64,000 bases of DNA. Origin: Crocinitomix algicola (GTDB taxonomy: Bacteria; Bacteroidota; Bacteroidia; Flavobacteriales_D; Crocinitomicaceae). The notes beneath the pieces were generated by a model. It was not told the origin of the DNA. It did not search any database and saw nothing but the letters and a program-made list of their open reading frames with translations. Shown here in pieces: positions 35,330 through 44,777 of this stretch. The first letter of the stretch is position 1, and every line of letters starts with the position of its first letter. The position numbers were made by a program, and so were the translations under genes. The DNA is taken from positions 1 to 64,000 of the forward strand of contig NZ_LYPF02000015.1 of the NCBI RefSeq assembly GCF_001661595.2, given 5' to 3'.

Positions 35330-37201
35330 TTATTTGTATTCTGCTAACTCTAGCCAACGAAACTCTTTTTCTTCGATTAAATTTGCAACTTCATTGAGTC
35401 TCATTGCAGTCTTACTGGCTTCATCTCCGTTTAATTCACCAGAATTCAACTTATTGGTTAATTCATCACGCTCCAGTTCTAATTTTTCAATCTCCTTTTC
35501 TAACCCATCAAATTCGACCTGTTCTTTGTACGACAATTTAACTTTAGGTTTATTGGACGGTACCTGAACGGTTTTTTCTTGACTTTTTTGTGCCTTTTGA
35601 ACCTCTTTCTCTTTTTTACTTTCTTCTTTAAGGTAAGAGCGATAAGCGGTATAATTCCCAATAATATCCTTTACCTCACCATCTCCTTTAAAATAAAAAG
35701 TATGATCGACTAATTTATCTAAGAAATAACGATCATGAGAAACGATGATTAAACAACCTTGAAATTGTTCGAGATAATCTTCAAGTACCCCAAGAATGAA
35801 TATATCTAAATCATTCGTAGGCTCATCCAAAATCAAAAAGTTTGGATTTTTCATTAGAATTGTCATTAAGTAAAGTCGTTTTTTTTCTCCTCCACTTAAT
35901 TTTTCGACATCCATATAATGCATGGATCTTGGAAACAAAAATTTTTCAAGAAACTGCGCTGCAGACATTCTGTTCCCTTTCTCTAAAGGGATGTATTCTG
36001 CGATATCAGTGATGACTTCAAGGACCTTTTTTCCAGGTTTGAAGTTAGCTCCGCTTTGATGATAATAGCCAAGTACAACAGTATCGCCAACCGTTATTTT
36101 TCCTTTTGAAGGCGCTTCGTTACCCGTCAACATATTCAAAAAAGTAGACTTTCCTGTACCGTTGGCTCCAACAATACCGAGTTTCTCTCCTTTTTTAAAG
36201 CCATAATCCATATGGTTGATTATTTTTTTATCGTCAAACCATTTACCCAAACTATGTAATTCAATAATTTTAGAACCAAGCCGAGACATTTGAACCTTAA
36301 TTTCCAGTTCATCTTTCTTTACCCTTTGACTAGCTGTTGCCTTTAAATCACCGAATGCATCAACACGCGCTTTTTGCTTTGTTCCTCTCGCTTTTGGTTG
36401 TCTTCTAATCCAATCCAACTCCGTGCGCATCAAATTTTTTGCCTTATCAATTGTCGCTTGCAGCATTTCTTGACGTTCGGCCTTTTTCTCTAAATAAAAA
36501 GAGAAATTTCCATTGTATCGGTAGATTTGTTGATCTTCTAACTCAAAAATCGAGGTACAGACAACTTCTAAAAAATACCGGTCATGGGTTACCATTATTA
36601 TGGCAGATTTAGAGTTAGAAAGATAAGTTTCAAGCCACTCTATCATGTCCAAATCCAGATGGTTTGTAGGCTCATCAAGAATCATCAAATCTGGCTCATT
36701 GATCAATATTTTAGCCAGCGCCACCCGCTTTTTTTGACCACCGGAAAGTTCTCCAATTTTCTTTGATGAATCATCCAACTTTAACTGGGACAAGATCGTA
36801 TTTACCTTAACCTCATAATCCCATGCGTTGGTAATATTCATCTGCTCAAATGCCTGCTCATAGAAACTCGTATCCGTGGGGTTTAATAAGGCCTTATTAT
36901 ACGCTTTTATCGCTTTATTTTCAGCCGTTTCCGTTCCCAATACCTCCTCAAAAATGTTTTGCTGAGGATTAAAATTTTCAGTTTGCTCGAGATAATCAAC
37001 ACGAATATCATTTCGATAAACAATCCTTCCACTATCCTCGGTTCCATCTCCACAAAGAATTTTGAGTAAAGTTGACTTTCCATTGCCATTTTTAGCAACG
37101 ATTGCAACCTTTTCACCTTTATCTACACCAAATGTTAAATCTTCAAACAATACTCTCTCTCCAAAAGATTTGGTCAGGTTTTCTACAGACAAATAATTCA
37201 T
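35330..37201 (-). CDS. ABC-F family ATPase (Uup-like)
   Basis: A cytoplasmic ATPase of 623 residues with two ABC cassettes and no membrane segment. The first has Walker A AKNGNGKST and LSGGQKKRVALAK with LMILDEPTNHLD; the second has GANGTGKST and LSGGEKKRLYLM with FLILDEPTNDLD. A charged linker between them and a C-terminal coiled coil (about 545-615, rich in Lys and Glu) match the Uup group, which acts on DNA intermediates or ribosomes. The DUF4293 gene is immediately upstream (1 base). Confidence 0.93.
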   Translation of the reverse strand: MNYLSVENLTKSFGERVLFEDLTFGVDKGEKVAIVAKNGNGKSTLLKILCGDGTEDSGRIVYRNDIRVDYLEQTENFNPQQNIFEEVLGTETAENKAIKAYNKALLNPTDTSFYEQAFEQMNITNAWDYEVKVNTILSQLKLDDSSKKIGELSGGQKKRVALAKILINEPDLMILDEPTNHLDLDMIEWLETYLSNSKSAIIMVTHDRYFLEVVCTSIFELEDQQIYRYNGNFSFYLEKKAERQEMLQATIDKAKNLMRTELDWIRRQPKARGTKQKARVDAFGDLKATASQRVKKDELEIKVQMSRLGSKIIELHSLGKWFDDKKIINHMDYGFKKGEKLGIVGANGTGKSTFLNMLTGNEAPSKGKITVGDTVVLGYYHQSGANFKPGKKVLEVITDIAEYIPLEKGNRMSAAQFLEKFLFPRSMHYMDVEKLSGGEKKRLYLMTILMKNPNFLILDEPTNDLDIFILGVLEDYLEQFQGCLIIVSHDRYFLDKLVDHTFYFKGDGEVKDIIGNYTAYRSYLKEESKKEKEVQKAQKSQEKTVQVPSNKPKVKLSYKEQVEFDGLEKEIEKLELERDELTNKLNSGELNGDEASKTAMRLNEVANLIEEKEFRWLELAEYK

Positions 37202-37202
37202 G

Positions 37203-37700
37203 TTATCTCAGTCGATTTAAAGAGTTCACTAAATTTTCATCTCTTTTAATTCCACGAATGGCAAGAAAAATAAACGCAACTGGAGGGATTAAAAAGAAGA
37301 AACCTGTATCCATTAAGAAGACAATTTTGGCATTTTCATATACGCCATCACTTAAACCATCCATTACAAATGGCTCTCCAAAAAAATAAAAAGTATAAAT
37401 ACCAAGCACTAATAAAACATGTAAAATCAAATTAATCCGTGTAATCATTAATTGGCGTGGCCTTTTTTTATAGAGTAAAATACAAGCAATTGACAGAAGT
37501 GCAAGCAGAATATATACATAAAAAAGAGGTAATTCAGTGACCAAATTTTGACCGGAAACAATTCCGTCTTTAGTTAATAGTGCTTTAATCGTTTCAGTAT
37601 CAGGCTGACTTAATTCGATTGAAAAAACGGGAAAAAACAGCAGCATAGTCATGCAAATAAATGCAAGTAATAAATAGATCGATTGAATCCGTTGTATCAT
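37203..37700 (-). CDS. DUF4293 membrane protein
   Basis: A 165-residue protein with four predicted helices. It begins MIQRIQSIYLLLAFICMTM, the standard opening of DUF4293, then a polar loop (about 30-60) and three helices near 64-82, 92-112 and 127-150. The family is confined to Bacteroidota, and its function is unknown. It sits directly upstream of the ABC-F gene and is probably transcribed with it. ATG 37700 is used; the frame extends to a TTG at 37721, which is not needed. Confidence 0.85.
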   Translation of the reverse strand: MIQRIQSIYLLLAFICMTMLLFFPVFSIELSQPDTETIKALLTKDGIVSGQNLVTELPLFYVYILLALLSIACILLYKKRPRQLMITRINLILHVLLVLGIYTFYFFGEPFVMDGLSDGVYENAKIVFLMDTGFFFLIPPVAFIFLAIRGIKRDENLVNSLNRLR

Positions 37701-37749
37701 AGTGTGAGATTTGTTATGCAAATATACAACCTAAGTAGGTAGCGTTAAT

Positions 37750-38334
37750 TCACAGTTGATAATTCTTTTTTAAAAAATCGACGAGCTTCTGTATCGCTTT
37801 GCCGCGATGTGATATTTTATTTTTTTCGGTAAGCGTCATTTCCGAAAAAGTTTGCTCATAACCATTAGGCTGAAAGATTGGATCGTAGCCAAATCCTTCA
37901 CTTCCCGACTTAGATTCTGTAATTACGCCTTCAGCAATTCCTTCAAACAAATGCGATTCTCCATTAACAACAAGTGAAATGACCGTTCTAAACCTCGCTT
38001 TTCTGTTCGTTTGCCCTTTTAACCGTTCGAGCAAAAGATCCATATTGTCATTCGAGTCTTTTTGCAAACCTGCGTACCTTGCTGAAAGGACTCCGGGTTC
38101 ACCTTTTAAAGCTTCCACTTCTAAACCGGTATCATCCGCAAAACAATCCACTTGAAAATGCTCTACCACATAATTGGATTTTAGTATTGCATTGCCTTCT
38201 AATGTCGGTGCCGTTTCAGGTATATCATCTTGGCAATTTATTTCAGATAAAGTTTTTATCCGAATTGTATTTGGAAGCATTTTTTGAATTTCTAATGCTT
38301 TATTTTTGTTTTGCGTTGCAAATATTAATTCCAT
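37750..38334 (-). CDS. rdgB: Non-canonical purine NTP pyrophosphatase (RdgB/HAM1)
   Basis: A 194-residue housekeeping enzyme that removes ITP, dITP and XTP from the nucleotide pool. Motifs: MELIFATQNKNKALEI at the start (substrate loop), CFADDTGLEVEALKGEPGVLSARYAG near residues 64-90 (in part), and SGSEGFGYDPIF with SHRGKA toward the end. All signature residues of the family are present and the length is typical. It is transcribed away from the glycan locus, whose promoter lies in the 88-base gap. Confidence 0.95.
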   Translation of the reverse strand: MELIFATQNKNKALEIQKMLPNTIRIKTLSEINCQDDIPETAPTLEGNAILKSNYVVEHFQVDCFADDTGLEVEALKGEPGVLSARYAGLQKDSNDNMDLLLERLKGQTNRKARFRTVISLVVNGESHLFEGIAEGVITESKSGSEGFGYDPIFQPNGYEQTFSEMTLTEKNKISHRGKAIQKLVDFLKKNYQL

Positions 38335-38365
38335 AACTATTGGCTTTCATCATATTCTGAGATAA

Positions 38366-38398
38366 TTGATCACTTAAGCAATGCTTTCTCTATATTTG
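38366..38398 (+). promoter_or_regulatory. Promoter of the glycan operon
   Basis: TTG at 38366-38368, 22 bases, TATATTTG at 38391-38398. The flippase ATG follows at 38423. Confidence 0.65.
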
Positions 38399-38422
38399 TG
38401 CAAAAATAGAGGTTTAAATTAA

Positions 38423-39862
38423 ATGCTAAAAGACTTACTAAAAGAAGGAGGACTTTATACTGTTGCAAATTTAGTAACCAAAGGAGTGAGTCTTTTGTTG
38501 ATACCTTTTTATGCTGACTATTTTACCCAAGCCGAATATGGTATTATTTCAATGTTAGGTATTGCGGGGGCGGTAAGTGCTGCATTTTTTTCTTTTCAGA
38601 TTTATCAAGGTGTAGGTAGATTTATCTCACCCAAGGAAACAAGTTTTGTTGAAAAAAAGCGAATCGGTTCGACCGGCTTTTGGTTTACTGTACTCAGTTA
38701 CCTCGTATTCGTTGCCTTAGCATATTTGTTTAAAAACCCAATAATAGATTTACTTTCTGAGGACGAAAGAATTCCTGAAAAAGCATACCTATACAGCATT
38801 TTAGCAATTGCATTAAGCGGAGCAGTAAACGCACTAAACGTACAGTTAAAATTCCTTCGAAAAACAAAAGCATTTTCACTGACCACATTTTTATTCGCAT
38901 TTATAAATATATTACTCATCTTATACTTTGCATTTGTATGTGGCTATAGAGTTGAAAGTATTTATTTAGCAACAATTTGTTCGAGTCCTTTATTATTGCT
39001 CTTACAATTCTATTTTTTAAAAGAGTATATAGTACTTTATTTAGGGAAATCAGAGTTGAAAAAGCTTCTGCAATTTAGCATACCTTTGATTCCTGCTGCA
39101 CTGGCTTATCTTGTATTAAATATGACGGATCGTTTTTTCATTAAAGAAATGGAACAATCACTCGCCCAAGTTGGAATTTATGAGATGGCCTTTAAGTTTT
39201 CAAGTATTGTATCACTTGTATTATTATCCTTTCAATCTGCTCTTGCACCAATTATTTTTGAACAACATGCGGAAAAGTCAACCAAATTAGAACTTGGCAG
39301 AATGCTCAGGTTGTTTATTGGAATAGGTACGATAAGCGCTTTGTTACTCTCTTTCTTTTCATTTGAAACCTTGTATCTTTTTACAAACGAACAATACTAT
39401 GATGCCCGCATTGTTATGCCATTGTTCTATCTTACAGTTATCATTACGGGACTTGGCATGTTCTCTCCGGGAATACACCTAAAGAACAAAACAAAAATTT
39501 TTCCTATTGCTGTGGGTATATCGGCTGTATTGAACTTCGCTCTTAACTTTTACCTTGTCCCCAAACTAGGTATTTTAGGAGCGGCAATCGCAACATTGAT
39601 TAGTACACTTTTTAATAATTTAGTATTGTTTATAATTTCTCAACGTTTGTACAAACTGCCTTTTGAATTAAATAAAACAGTATTACTTCTTTTAGTTTTT
39701 ACGATATTTTTTCTAGCTGGGAATTATTTCTTGGAGTCATTCCCTTCAAATTATAGCATTCAATTAATTACAAAATGTAGTGGAATTCTTATCTATACGT
39801 TTATCGTTTCTCGCATGAATTTCATTAATTTTGGTGAAATAAAGGCACTTTTAAAAAAATAG
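38423..39862 (+). CDS. Polysaccharide flippase (Wzx/PST family)
   Basis: A 479-residue membrane protein with about 12-14 helices of the polysaccharide transport (MATE/MOP superfamily) type. The opening LKEGGLYTVANLVTKGVSLLLIPFYADYF and LRKTKAFSLTTFLFAFINI segments are typical of O-antigen or capsule flippases. It should move lipid-linked oligosaccharide across the inner membrane. It is the first gene of the glycan locus, with a clear TAnnTTTG promoter, and is followed by a glycosyltransferase after 13 bases. Confidence 0.9.
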   Translation: MLKDLLKEGGLYTVANLVTKGVSLLLIPFYADYFTQAEYGIISMLGIAGAVSAAFFSFQIYQGVGRFISPKETSFVEKKRIGSTGFWFTVLSYLVFVALAYLFKNPIIDLLSEDERIPEKAYLYSILAIALSGAVNALNVQLKFLRKTKAFSLTTFLFAFINILLILYFAFVCGYRVESIYLATICSSPLLLLLQFYFLKEYIVLYLGKSELKKLLQFSIPLIPAALAYLVLNMTDRFFIKEMEQSLAQVGIYEMAFKFSSIVSLVLLSFQSALAPIIFEQHAEKSTKLELGRMLRLFIGIGTISALLLSFFSFETLYLFTNEQYYDARIVMPLFYLTVIITGLGMFSPGIHLKNKTKIFPIAVGISAVLNFALNFYLVPKLGILGAAIATLISTLFNNLVLFIISQRLYKLPFELNKTVLLLLVFTIFFLAGNYFLESFPSNYSIQLITKCSGILIYTFIVSRMNFINFGEIKALLKK

Positions 39863-39875
39863 TAACAGTTTGACT

Positions 39876-40853
39876 ATGGCCCCCTTTGTTTCAATTATTA
39901 TTCCAGTATACAATACCGGTAATTTTCTACATGAAACCATTCAATCTGTCATCAATCAAACTTATCCAAATTGGGAGCTTTTTTTAATTGATGATGGGTC
40001 AACCGATAATTCTGCTGAGATCTGTAAAAGTTATGTTGAACAAGATGATAGGATCAACTATCACTATAAAACAAATGGAGGACAAGCCTCTGCACGAAAT
40101 TTGGGCATAAATAAAAGTCATGGTGAGTGGATTGCTTTCTTAGATTCAGATGATATATGGTTACCACAAAAATTAGCGCATCAAATCAAAGAAATTGAAT
40201 TATACGATGCTGACTTTTTCTATAGTTTGGGATATTATTATTATCCCGAAAAGGAAAAACAACTTGAAACTTATGACTGGGTGACGGGTGAACAAAAGGG
40301 TCTGGATTTTTTCAAAACACTTTATCATTCTTGTGCCGTAAATACGAACACGGTATTAGTCAAAAAAAAATTACTCGATCAGGTCGGTTATTTTAATGAA
40401 GCTCAAATTGTTCGAGGATCTGAGGATTGGGATCTTTGGATGAGAATAGCCTTAAAGGCAAATTCAATTTTTGGCTCAAAAAATCGCGATGTTTATTACA
40501 GGATTCATCCAGGTGGAATTCATTTACAACATGTTAGAATGTTTAAAGGAAAAATTTTTGTATATGAGCAATATGACAATCATCCTGATATTAGCAACGC
40601 ACAACGACTTAAGCAATACCGCTATGTATTTCGGGAACTCATGAATTATTTGGCCGAAGAAAACCGACTGGATGAAATTCCGATAGTCTTTGAAAAATTC
40701 AAAAAAAAGGATCAGTGGGGATGGGGAACCTCAAAACAACGTTTTTTAATTAAAGTTTTACCCGTCGAGTCATTCATCATGGTGAGTAATAAATTAGTTT
40801 ATCGATTAGCTTATCGACTAGAACAACTATTTTACCGTCTTTCAAAACAATGA
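39876..40853 (+). CDS. Glycosyltransferase family 2
   Basis: A 325-residue GT-A fold transferase. The N-terminal motif VSIIIPVYNTGNF is followed by IDDGSTDNS (UDP-sugar binding, near residues 38-46), the GGQASARN segment and the metal-binding DSDD (near 90-93). A short C-terminal amphipathic region may touch the membrane. It would add one sugar to the growing repeat unit; donor and acceptor cannot be inferred. ATG 39876 is used (a TTG lies at 39870). Its stop overlaps the next start in ATGA. Confidence 0.9.
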   Translation: MAPFVSIIIPVYNTGNFLHETIQSVINQTYPNWELFLIDDGSTDNSAEICKSYVEQDDRINYHYKTNGGQASARNLGINKSHGEWIAFLDSDDIWLPQKLAHQIKEIELYDADFFYSLGYYYYPEKEKQLETYDWVTGEQKGLDFFKTLYHSCAVNTNTVLVKKKLLDQVGYFNEAQIVRGSEDWDLWMRIALKANSIFGSKNRDVYYRIHPGGIHLQHVRMFKGKIFVYEQYDNHPDISNAQRLKQYRYVFRELMNYLAEENRLDEIPIVFEKFKKKDQWGWGTSKQRFLIKVLPVESFIMVSNKLVYRLAYRLEQLFYRLSKQ

Positions 40854-41992
40854 ATAAATTAAGAATTTTACATATCGTTCCATGGTTCCCCAACCCGGAA
40901 AATTCCGTTGAAGGTGTTTTCATCCAAAACCACATTAAAGCCTTGAATGAACATACTGAAAATTTTGTATTGCATTTACGTTTTGGTGATTTGAATAGTG
41001 TTGAACTCAACATTAGACATGAGAATATTAATGCTGATCGCATAACTATTAAGCCAATTATCAATAAATGGAGGTTTAAAGAGTTACATGCGGGATATTT
41101 TGTCAATAAGTACCTTAATAAACATCAGAAAAAATACGATATCGTAAATTTCTATATCGCTTACCCCAATGCCATATCGATTCATAAACTAAAAAAAAGG
41201 TTTCCTAACTTAAAGTTTTGCATAACAGAGCAATGGTCTGCTTATCACGAAAAATTTAATCTTCCTGATAAGCATAAAGGACGGCTAAGAATAGAAAATA
41301 TTTTTAAACATACAATACCATTGAATGTTGTTTCGAATGCACTTGGCGATGATATTCGCAACTTTTCTAATCAACCGAACTTGGAATACAACGTTATTCC
41401 CAACATCATTGATGACAAGACGTTTAGCTTTCAGGCAAAAAATGACTCAGATATATTCCATATTTGTTCCATAAACAGTTGGAGTGCTATGAAAAACCCG
41501 ATTGTTTTACTCAAGGCCTTTAGCGAAGTAATAAAGTCTAACAAGAATGTTCATCTCACTCTTGCGGGAAGTGGTCAATTAGATGAAAAAATTAAAAAAA
41601 CTATTCATGATTTAAAGCTTACGAAACATGTCACGCAATTAGGCCGCATTAACAAAAAAGAGGTTGCTCAACTTTTACAAGCGAGTAATGCCTATTGCCA
41701 ATCATCAAATTATGAAACTTTTTCTGTAATATGTGTTGAAGCGTTAGCTTGTGGAACCCCTGTAATTGCTACTAACATTGGAGGTATGAAAGATTTTGTT
41801 AATCGAGAAAATGGCATTTTGGTTGACGACATGACTCCCAAAGCCTGGGCAGCAGCAATAAAAAATATGATCGAGAGATATCCAAGTTATAACAAAAAAA
41901 ATATTTCGGAATCGACATTAAAAGAATATCACTCCAAAAGAGTTGGAAAGATTTTTTATGATGCTCTTAAAAATTTAATCAGTGAAAAATAA
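40850..41992 (+). CDS. Glycosyltransferase family 4
   Basis: A 380-residue GT-B transferase. The N-terminal domain begins LRILHIVPWFPNPENSVEGVFI; the C-terminal nucleotide-sugar domain has LTLAGSGQLD and the retaining-enzyme motif ETFSVICVEALACGTPVIAT (E-x7-E). It overlaps its upstream neighbour by 4 bases and its downstream neighbour by 11, so it is translationally coupled to both. It probably adds a sugar to the lipid-linked intermediate. Confidence 0.92.
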   Translation: MNKLRILHIVPWFPNPENSVEGVFIQNHIKALNEHTENFVLHLRFGDLNSVELNIRHENINADRITIKPIINKWRFKELHAGYFVNKYLNKHQKKYDIVNFYIAYPNAISIHKLKKRFPNLKFCITEQWSAYHEKFNLPDKHKGRLRIENIFKHTIPLNVVSNALGDDIRNFSNQPNLEYNVIPNIIDDKTFSFQAKNDSDIFHICSINSWSAMKNPIVLLKAFSEVIKSNKNVHLTLAGSGQLDEKIKKTIHDLKLTKHVTQLGRINKKEVAQLLQASNAYCQSSNYETFSVICVEALACGTPVIATNIGGMKDFVNRENGILVDDMTPKAWAAAIKNMIERYPSYNKKNISESTLKEYHSKRVGKIFYDALKNLISEK

Positions 41993-43106
41993 AGTAATCC
42001 TCCTCATATCACCAGAACCTTGGGGCAGGAACTTTGTTTCCAAACACCATTATGCCAACTATTTAGCAGAATCAAATTTAGTCTACTTTTTGAATCCGGC
42101 GGATGGTTCAAATAAATTACCTTTCCAAAAATTCAAAATATCAAAATCCACTATAAAGGATGGATTAATACAAGTAGATTACAATAATCTTTTACCTAAA
42201 TTAAACAACCTTCCTCTTAACATTCAAAAAAACACCTATAAAAAACAAGCTCAGTTAATCCAACAATATCTGGGTATTGAGTGTTTTGATATCGTTTGGA
42301 GTTTTGATCCTAACCGTTTTTTTGACTTAAATGTCTGGAAAACAAATACCAGTATATATCACACAGTCGATTTTCATCCGGCGAGCAAATACGAAAGAAA
42401 AGCGGTTGAATCTGCTGACCTGTTCTTAGGAGTGTCAAATTTGATATTGAAAGATCATGAAAATTACAGAAAAGGTCTATTAATTCCGCACGCCGCTGAT
42501 ATAAATGGTTTTGAATCTGCGAAAAAAATTCAACTGCCTGGTAAAAATAAAATTCGTGCAATTTACACCGGTAATTTTCATCGACACATCAATTATAAAC
42601 TTTTACTAGACATCGTTCAGTCGAATAAAGATGTTGATTTTATAATGGTCGGTCCTACTGCCAAATCTAATTTATCTACCAAAAACACGATTACAGATAC
42701 TGCATTATCAACCTTAGAACAACAGGAAAATTTATTCTTTATGGGCAGTGTACCAGCAGAAGATTTGATGTCTTTTATCAGTAATTGCAATATAAATCTT
42801 GTATTATTTAAAAAAGAAAACGAAAGAATCCATTGCAGTCCGCATAAACTAATGGCCTATTTTTATTCTGGTAACGTTACATTATCAAACTATATTGATG
42901 CTCATAAAGATACTGACAATAGCATAATTTTGATGTGTAAAGATGAAAGTCAAACACTCGTTGAATTTAAAAAAATCAAAGAAAATATTAACACCTACAA
43001 TTCTTCCCTACTCAAAGAAAAACGTCGAAAATACGCGCTTGAAAATAGCTATAAACATAGAATTAAAAAGATCGATGAATTAATTCAAAATCTAAAGTAT
43101 GATTAA
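41982..43106 (+). CDS. GT-B type glycosyltransferase, divergent
   Basis: A 374-residue protein starting at GTG 41982, which lies inside the previous gene's end. The fold is GT-B-like: N-terminal KVILLISPEPWGRNFVSKHHYA, central DIVWSFDPNRF and YHTVDFHPASKYE, and a C-terminal Rossmann half with AIYTGNFHRHINYKLLLD and HCSPHKLMAYFYSGNVTL. This resembles TuaH-type exopolysaccharide transferases. The E-x7-E motif is less clear than in the neighbouring GT4 enzymes. Operon position makes a glycan role nearly certain; the exact family is not. Confidence 0.78.
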   Translation: MKNKVILLISPEPWGRNFVSKHHYANYLAESNLVYFLNPADGSNKLPFQKFKISKSTIKDGLIQVDYNNLLPKLNNLPLNIQKNTYKKQAQLIQQYLGIECFDIVWSFDPNRFFDLNVWKTNTSIYHTVDFHPASKYERKAVESADLFLGVSNLILKDHENYRKGLLIPHAADINGFESAKKIQLPGKNKIRAIYTGNFHRHINYKLLLDIVQSNKDVDFIMVGPTAKSNLSTKNTITDTALSTLEQQENLFFMGSVPAEDLMSFISNCNINLVLFKKENERIHCSPHKLMAYFYSGNVTLSNYIDAHKDTDNSIILMCKDESQTLVEFKKIKENINTYNSSLLKEKRRKYALENSYKHRIKKIDELIQNLKYD

Positions 43107-43902
43107 ACGAGTATTGAACAAATTAGGGATTTACAAAGAATATAAAATTCAATTGAATCAACAAGCATTTAAAATTCCGGTTTTTCATGGAATGGGGTTA
43201 AATAATTTGGGTGAAAATGAGCCTTGGATGTCAGCTCTGCTCAAAGCTTTCGGTTCAGAAAATACGCGTTTCTTAGATGTTGGCGTAAATATTGGTCAAA
43301 CATTATTAAAATGGAAAAGCATATATCCAAATGCTAATTATATTGGTTTCGAACCCAACCCTAATTGCATCAATTATTTAGAACGTCTAATTTCTGCTAA
43401 TCAATTCGAAGCTAAAATTTACCCGTACGGAATAGATGTCTCCCCTGATATAAAGGAATTATTTGTATTACCAAATGACAAAACGGACTCTTCTGCATCT
43501 ATGATTCATTCATTTAGACCAGGGGAAAATCGTCAATCAATATCGATTGAAACTATTTCACTCAAAGAACTAGAATTACAAGAATTTGACTTGGTGAAAA
43601 TAGACGTAGAAGGAGCGGAATTAATGGTACTGAAGTCTTTATTCGAAATCTGCACTGATGCGACAATAATATGTGAAATTTTACCCGCTTACACCAAAGA
43701 AAATAAAGAGAGACTAGCGCGTCAAGAAGAGATTGAAAAACTACTTCAACAGTTTAATTATGATATTTATAGAATTATTAAGCACCCTAAATTACAATTG
43801 CATAAACTAGACTCCATCGGCATAAATCCAGATATAAATTCATCCGATTACGTCTTTATACCGAGCTCTAAAAGAACGAATTACCTTAATTTTGTACGGT
43901 AA
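43099..43902 (+). CDS. FkbM-family methyltransferase (1)
   Basis: A 267-residue SAM-dependent methyltransferase. The SAM motif FLDVGVNIGQTLLKW is near residues 55-69, GFEPNPNC is motif II, and FDLVKIDVEGAELMVLKSL near 164-182 is the FkbM hallmark. Members methylate hydroxyl groups of sugars or polyketides, so this enzyme probably caps or decorates a sugar of the surface glycan. It starts 8 bases inside the preceding gene and ends one base inside the next. Confidence 0.88.
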   Translation: MIKRVLNKLGIYKEYKIQLNQQAFKIPVFHGMGLNNLGENEPWMSALLKAFGSENTRFLDVGVNIGQTLLKWKSIYPNANYIGFEPNPNCINYLERLISANQFEAKIYPYGIDVSPDIKELFVLPNDKTDSSASMIHSFRPGENRQSISIETISLKELELQEFDLVKIDVEGAELMVLKSLFEICTDATIICEILPAYTKENKERLARQEEIEKLLQQFNYDIYRIIKHPKLQLHKLDSIGINPDINSSDYVFIPSSKRTNYLNFVR

Positions 43903-44777
43903 TGCCATTTTTCTCTATCATCATACCTACTTATAATCGTGCTCAATTGGTTACGAAAACGGTTCAATCTGTCTTAGAACAAAAATTTACAGATTTTGAA
44001 GTATTGATTGTCGATGACGGAAGTACTGATGAAACGCGATGGGTTATCGAACAAATTAAAGACCCACGCATAACCTACATTTTCCAACCAAATGGTGAAC
44101 GCGGGAAAGCCAGAAATACGGGGGTAAAACATGCAATAGGAACCTATGTTTTTTTTCTTGATTCGGACGACATCATATATCCGAACCACCTGGAAAAGGC
44201 TTATAAAGAATTGTTGAAATTAGATTTTCCTGAATTTTTTCATGTTCGATATGAGCATCTATTCAATGGAAAAAGAGTTTCGGTGAAACAACTTAAGGAA
44301 TCAACAATCAGAAAAAGTATTTTTTACCAAAACCTATTTGCCTGTCAATTCTTTTTAAAATTAGACATTGCCAAAAAGTTTCCATTTTCTGAAAATAGAG
44401 CACTTAAAATAGGAGAAGATTGGGAAGTGATTCTAAAAATTGCCGTTCGTTACCCACTACATTTTACAAATGAAGTACACGCTGCAATTGTCCAACACGA
44501 TGGAAGAAGTATGCAAATAGCTGGTTTTAAAGAAATTTTAACCTCACGTGATCTATTGGTCAATAATTTAAAAAAAGATCCAGAAATTTCTAAACGAATA
44601 TGCTGGAATGTTTGGTCAGAATTGACGACCTTAGCCGCATTGTCAGCAGCAATTGAAGACAATAAAAAACGAGCAATTTCTTATTGGTGGAAAGGTGTTA
44701 AATCTAGTCCTCATCAACTTTTGAAACGCAGAACATTGGCCATATTTAAAAAAATAATCTTTCATGGAAAAGCATAA
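43902..44777 (+). CDS. Glycosyltransferase family 2
   Basis: A 291-residue GT-A transferase: FSIIIPTYNRAQLV at the N-terminus, VDDGSTDET near residues 36-44, GERGKARNTGVKHA, and the DXD-type DSDD near 89-92. The C-terminal part contains a conserved acid motif (KIGEDWEV) that often carries the catalytic base. It shares one base with the upstream FkbM stop (TAATG) and overlaps the next gene by 14 bases, so it belongs to the coupled run. Confidence 0.92.
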   Translation: MPFFSIIIPTYNRAQLVTKTVQSVLEQKFTDFEVLIVDDGSTDETRWVIEQIKDPRITYIFQPNGERGKARNTGVKHAIGTYVFFLDSDDIIYPNHLEKAYKELLKLDFPEFFHVRYEHLFNGKRVSVKQLKESTIRKSIFYQNLFACQFFLKLDIAKKFPFSENRALKIGEDWEVILKIAVRYPLHFTNEVHAAIVQHDGRSMQIAGFKEILTSRDLLVNNLKKDPEISKRICWNVWSELTTLAALSAAIEDNKKRAISYWWKGVKSSPHQLLKRRTLAIFKKIIFHGKA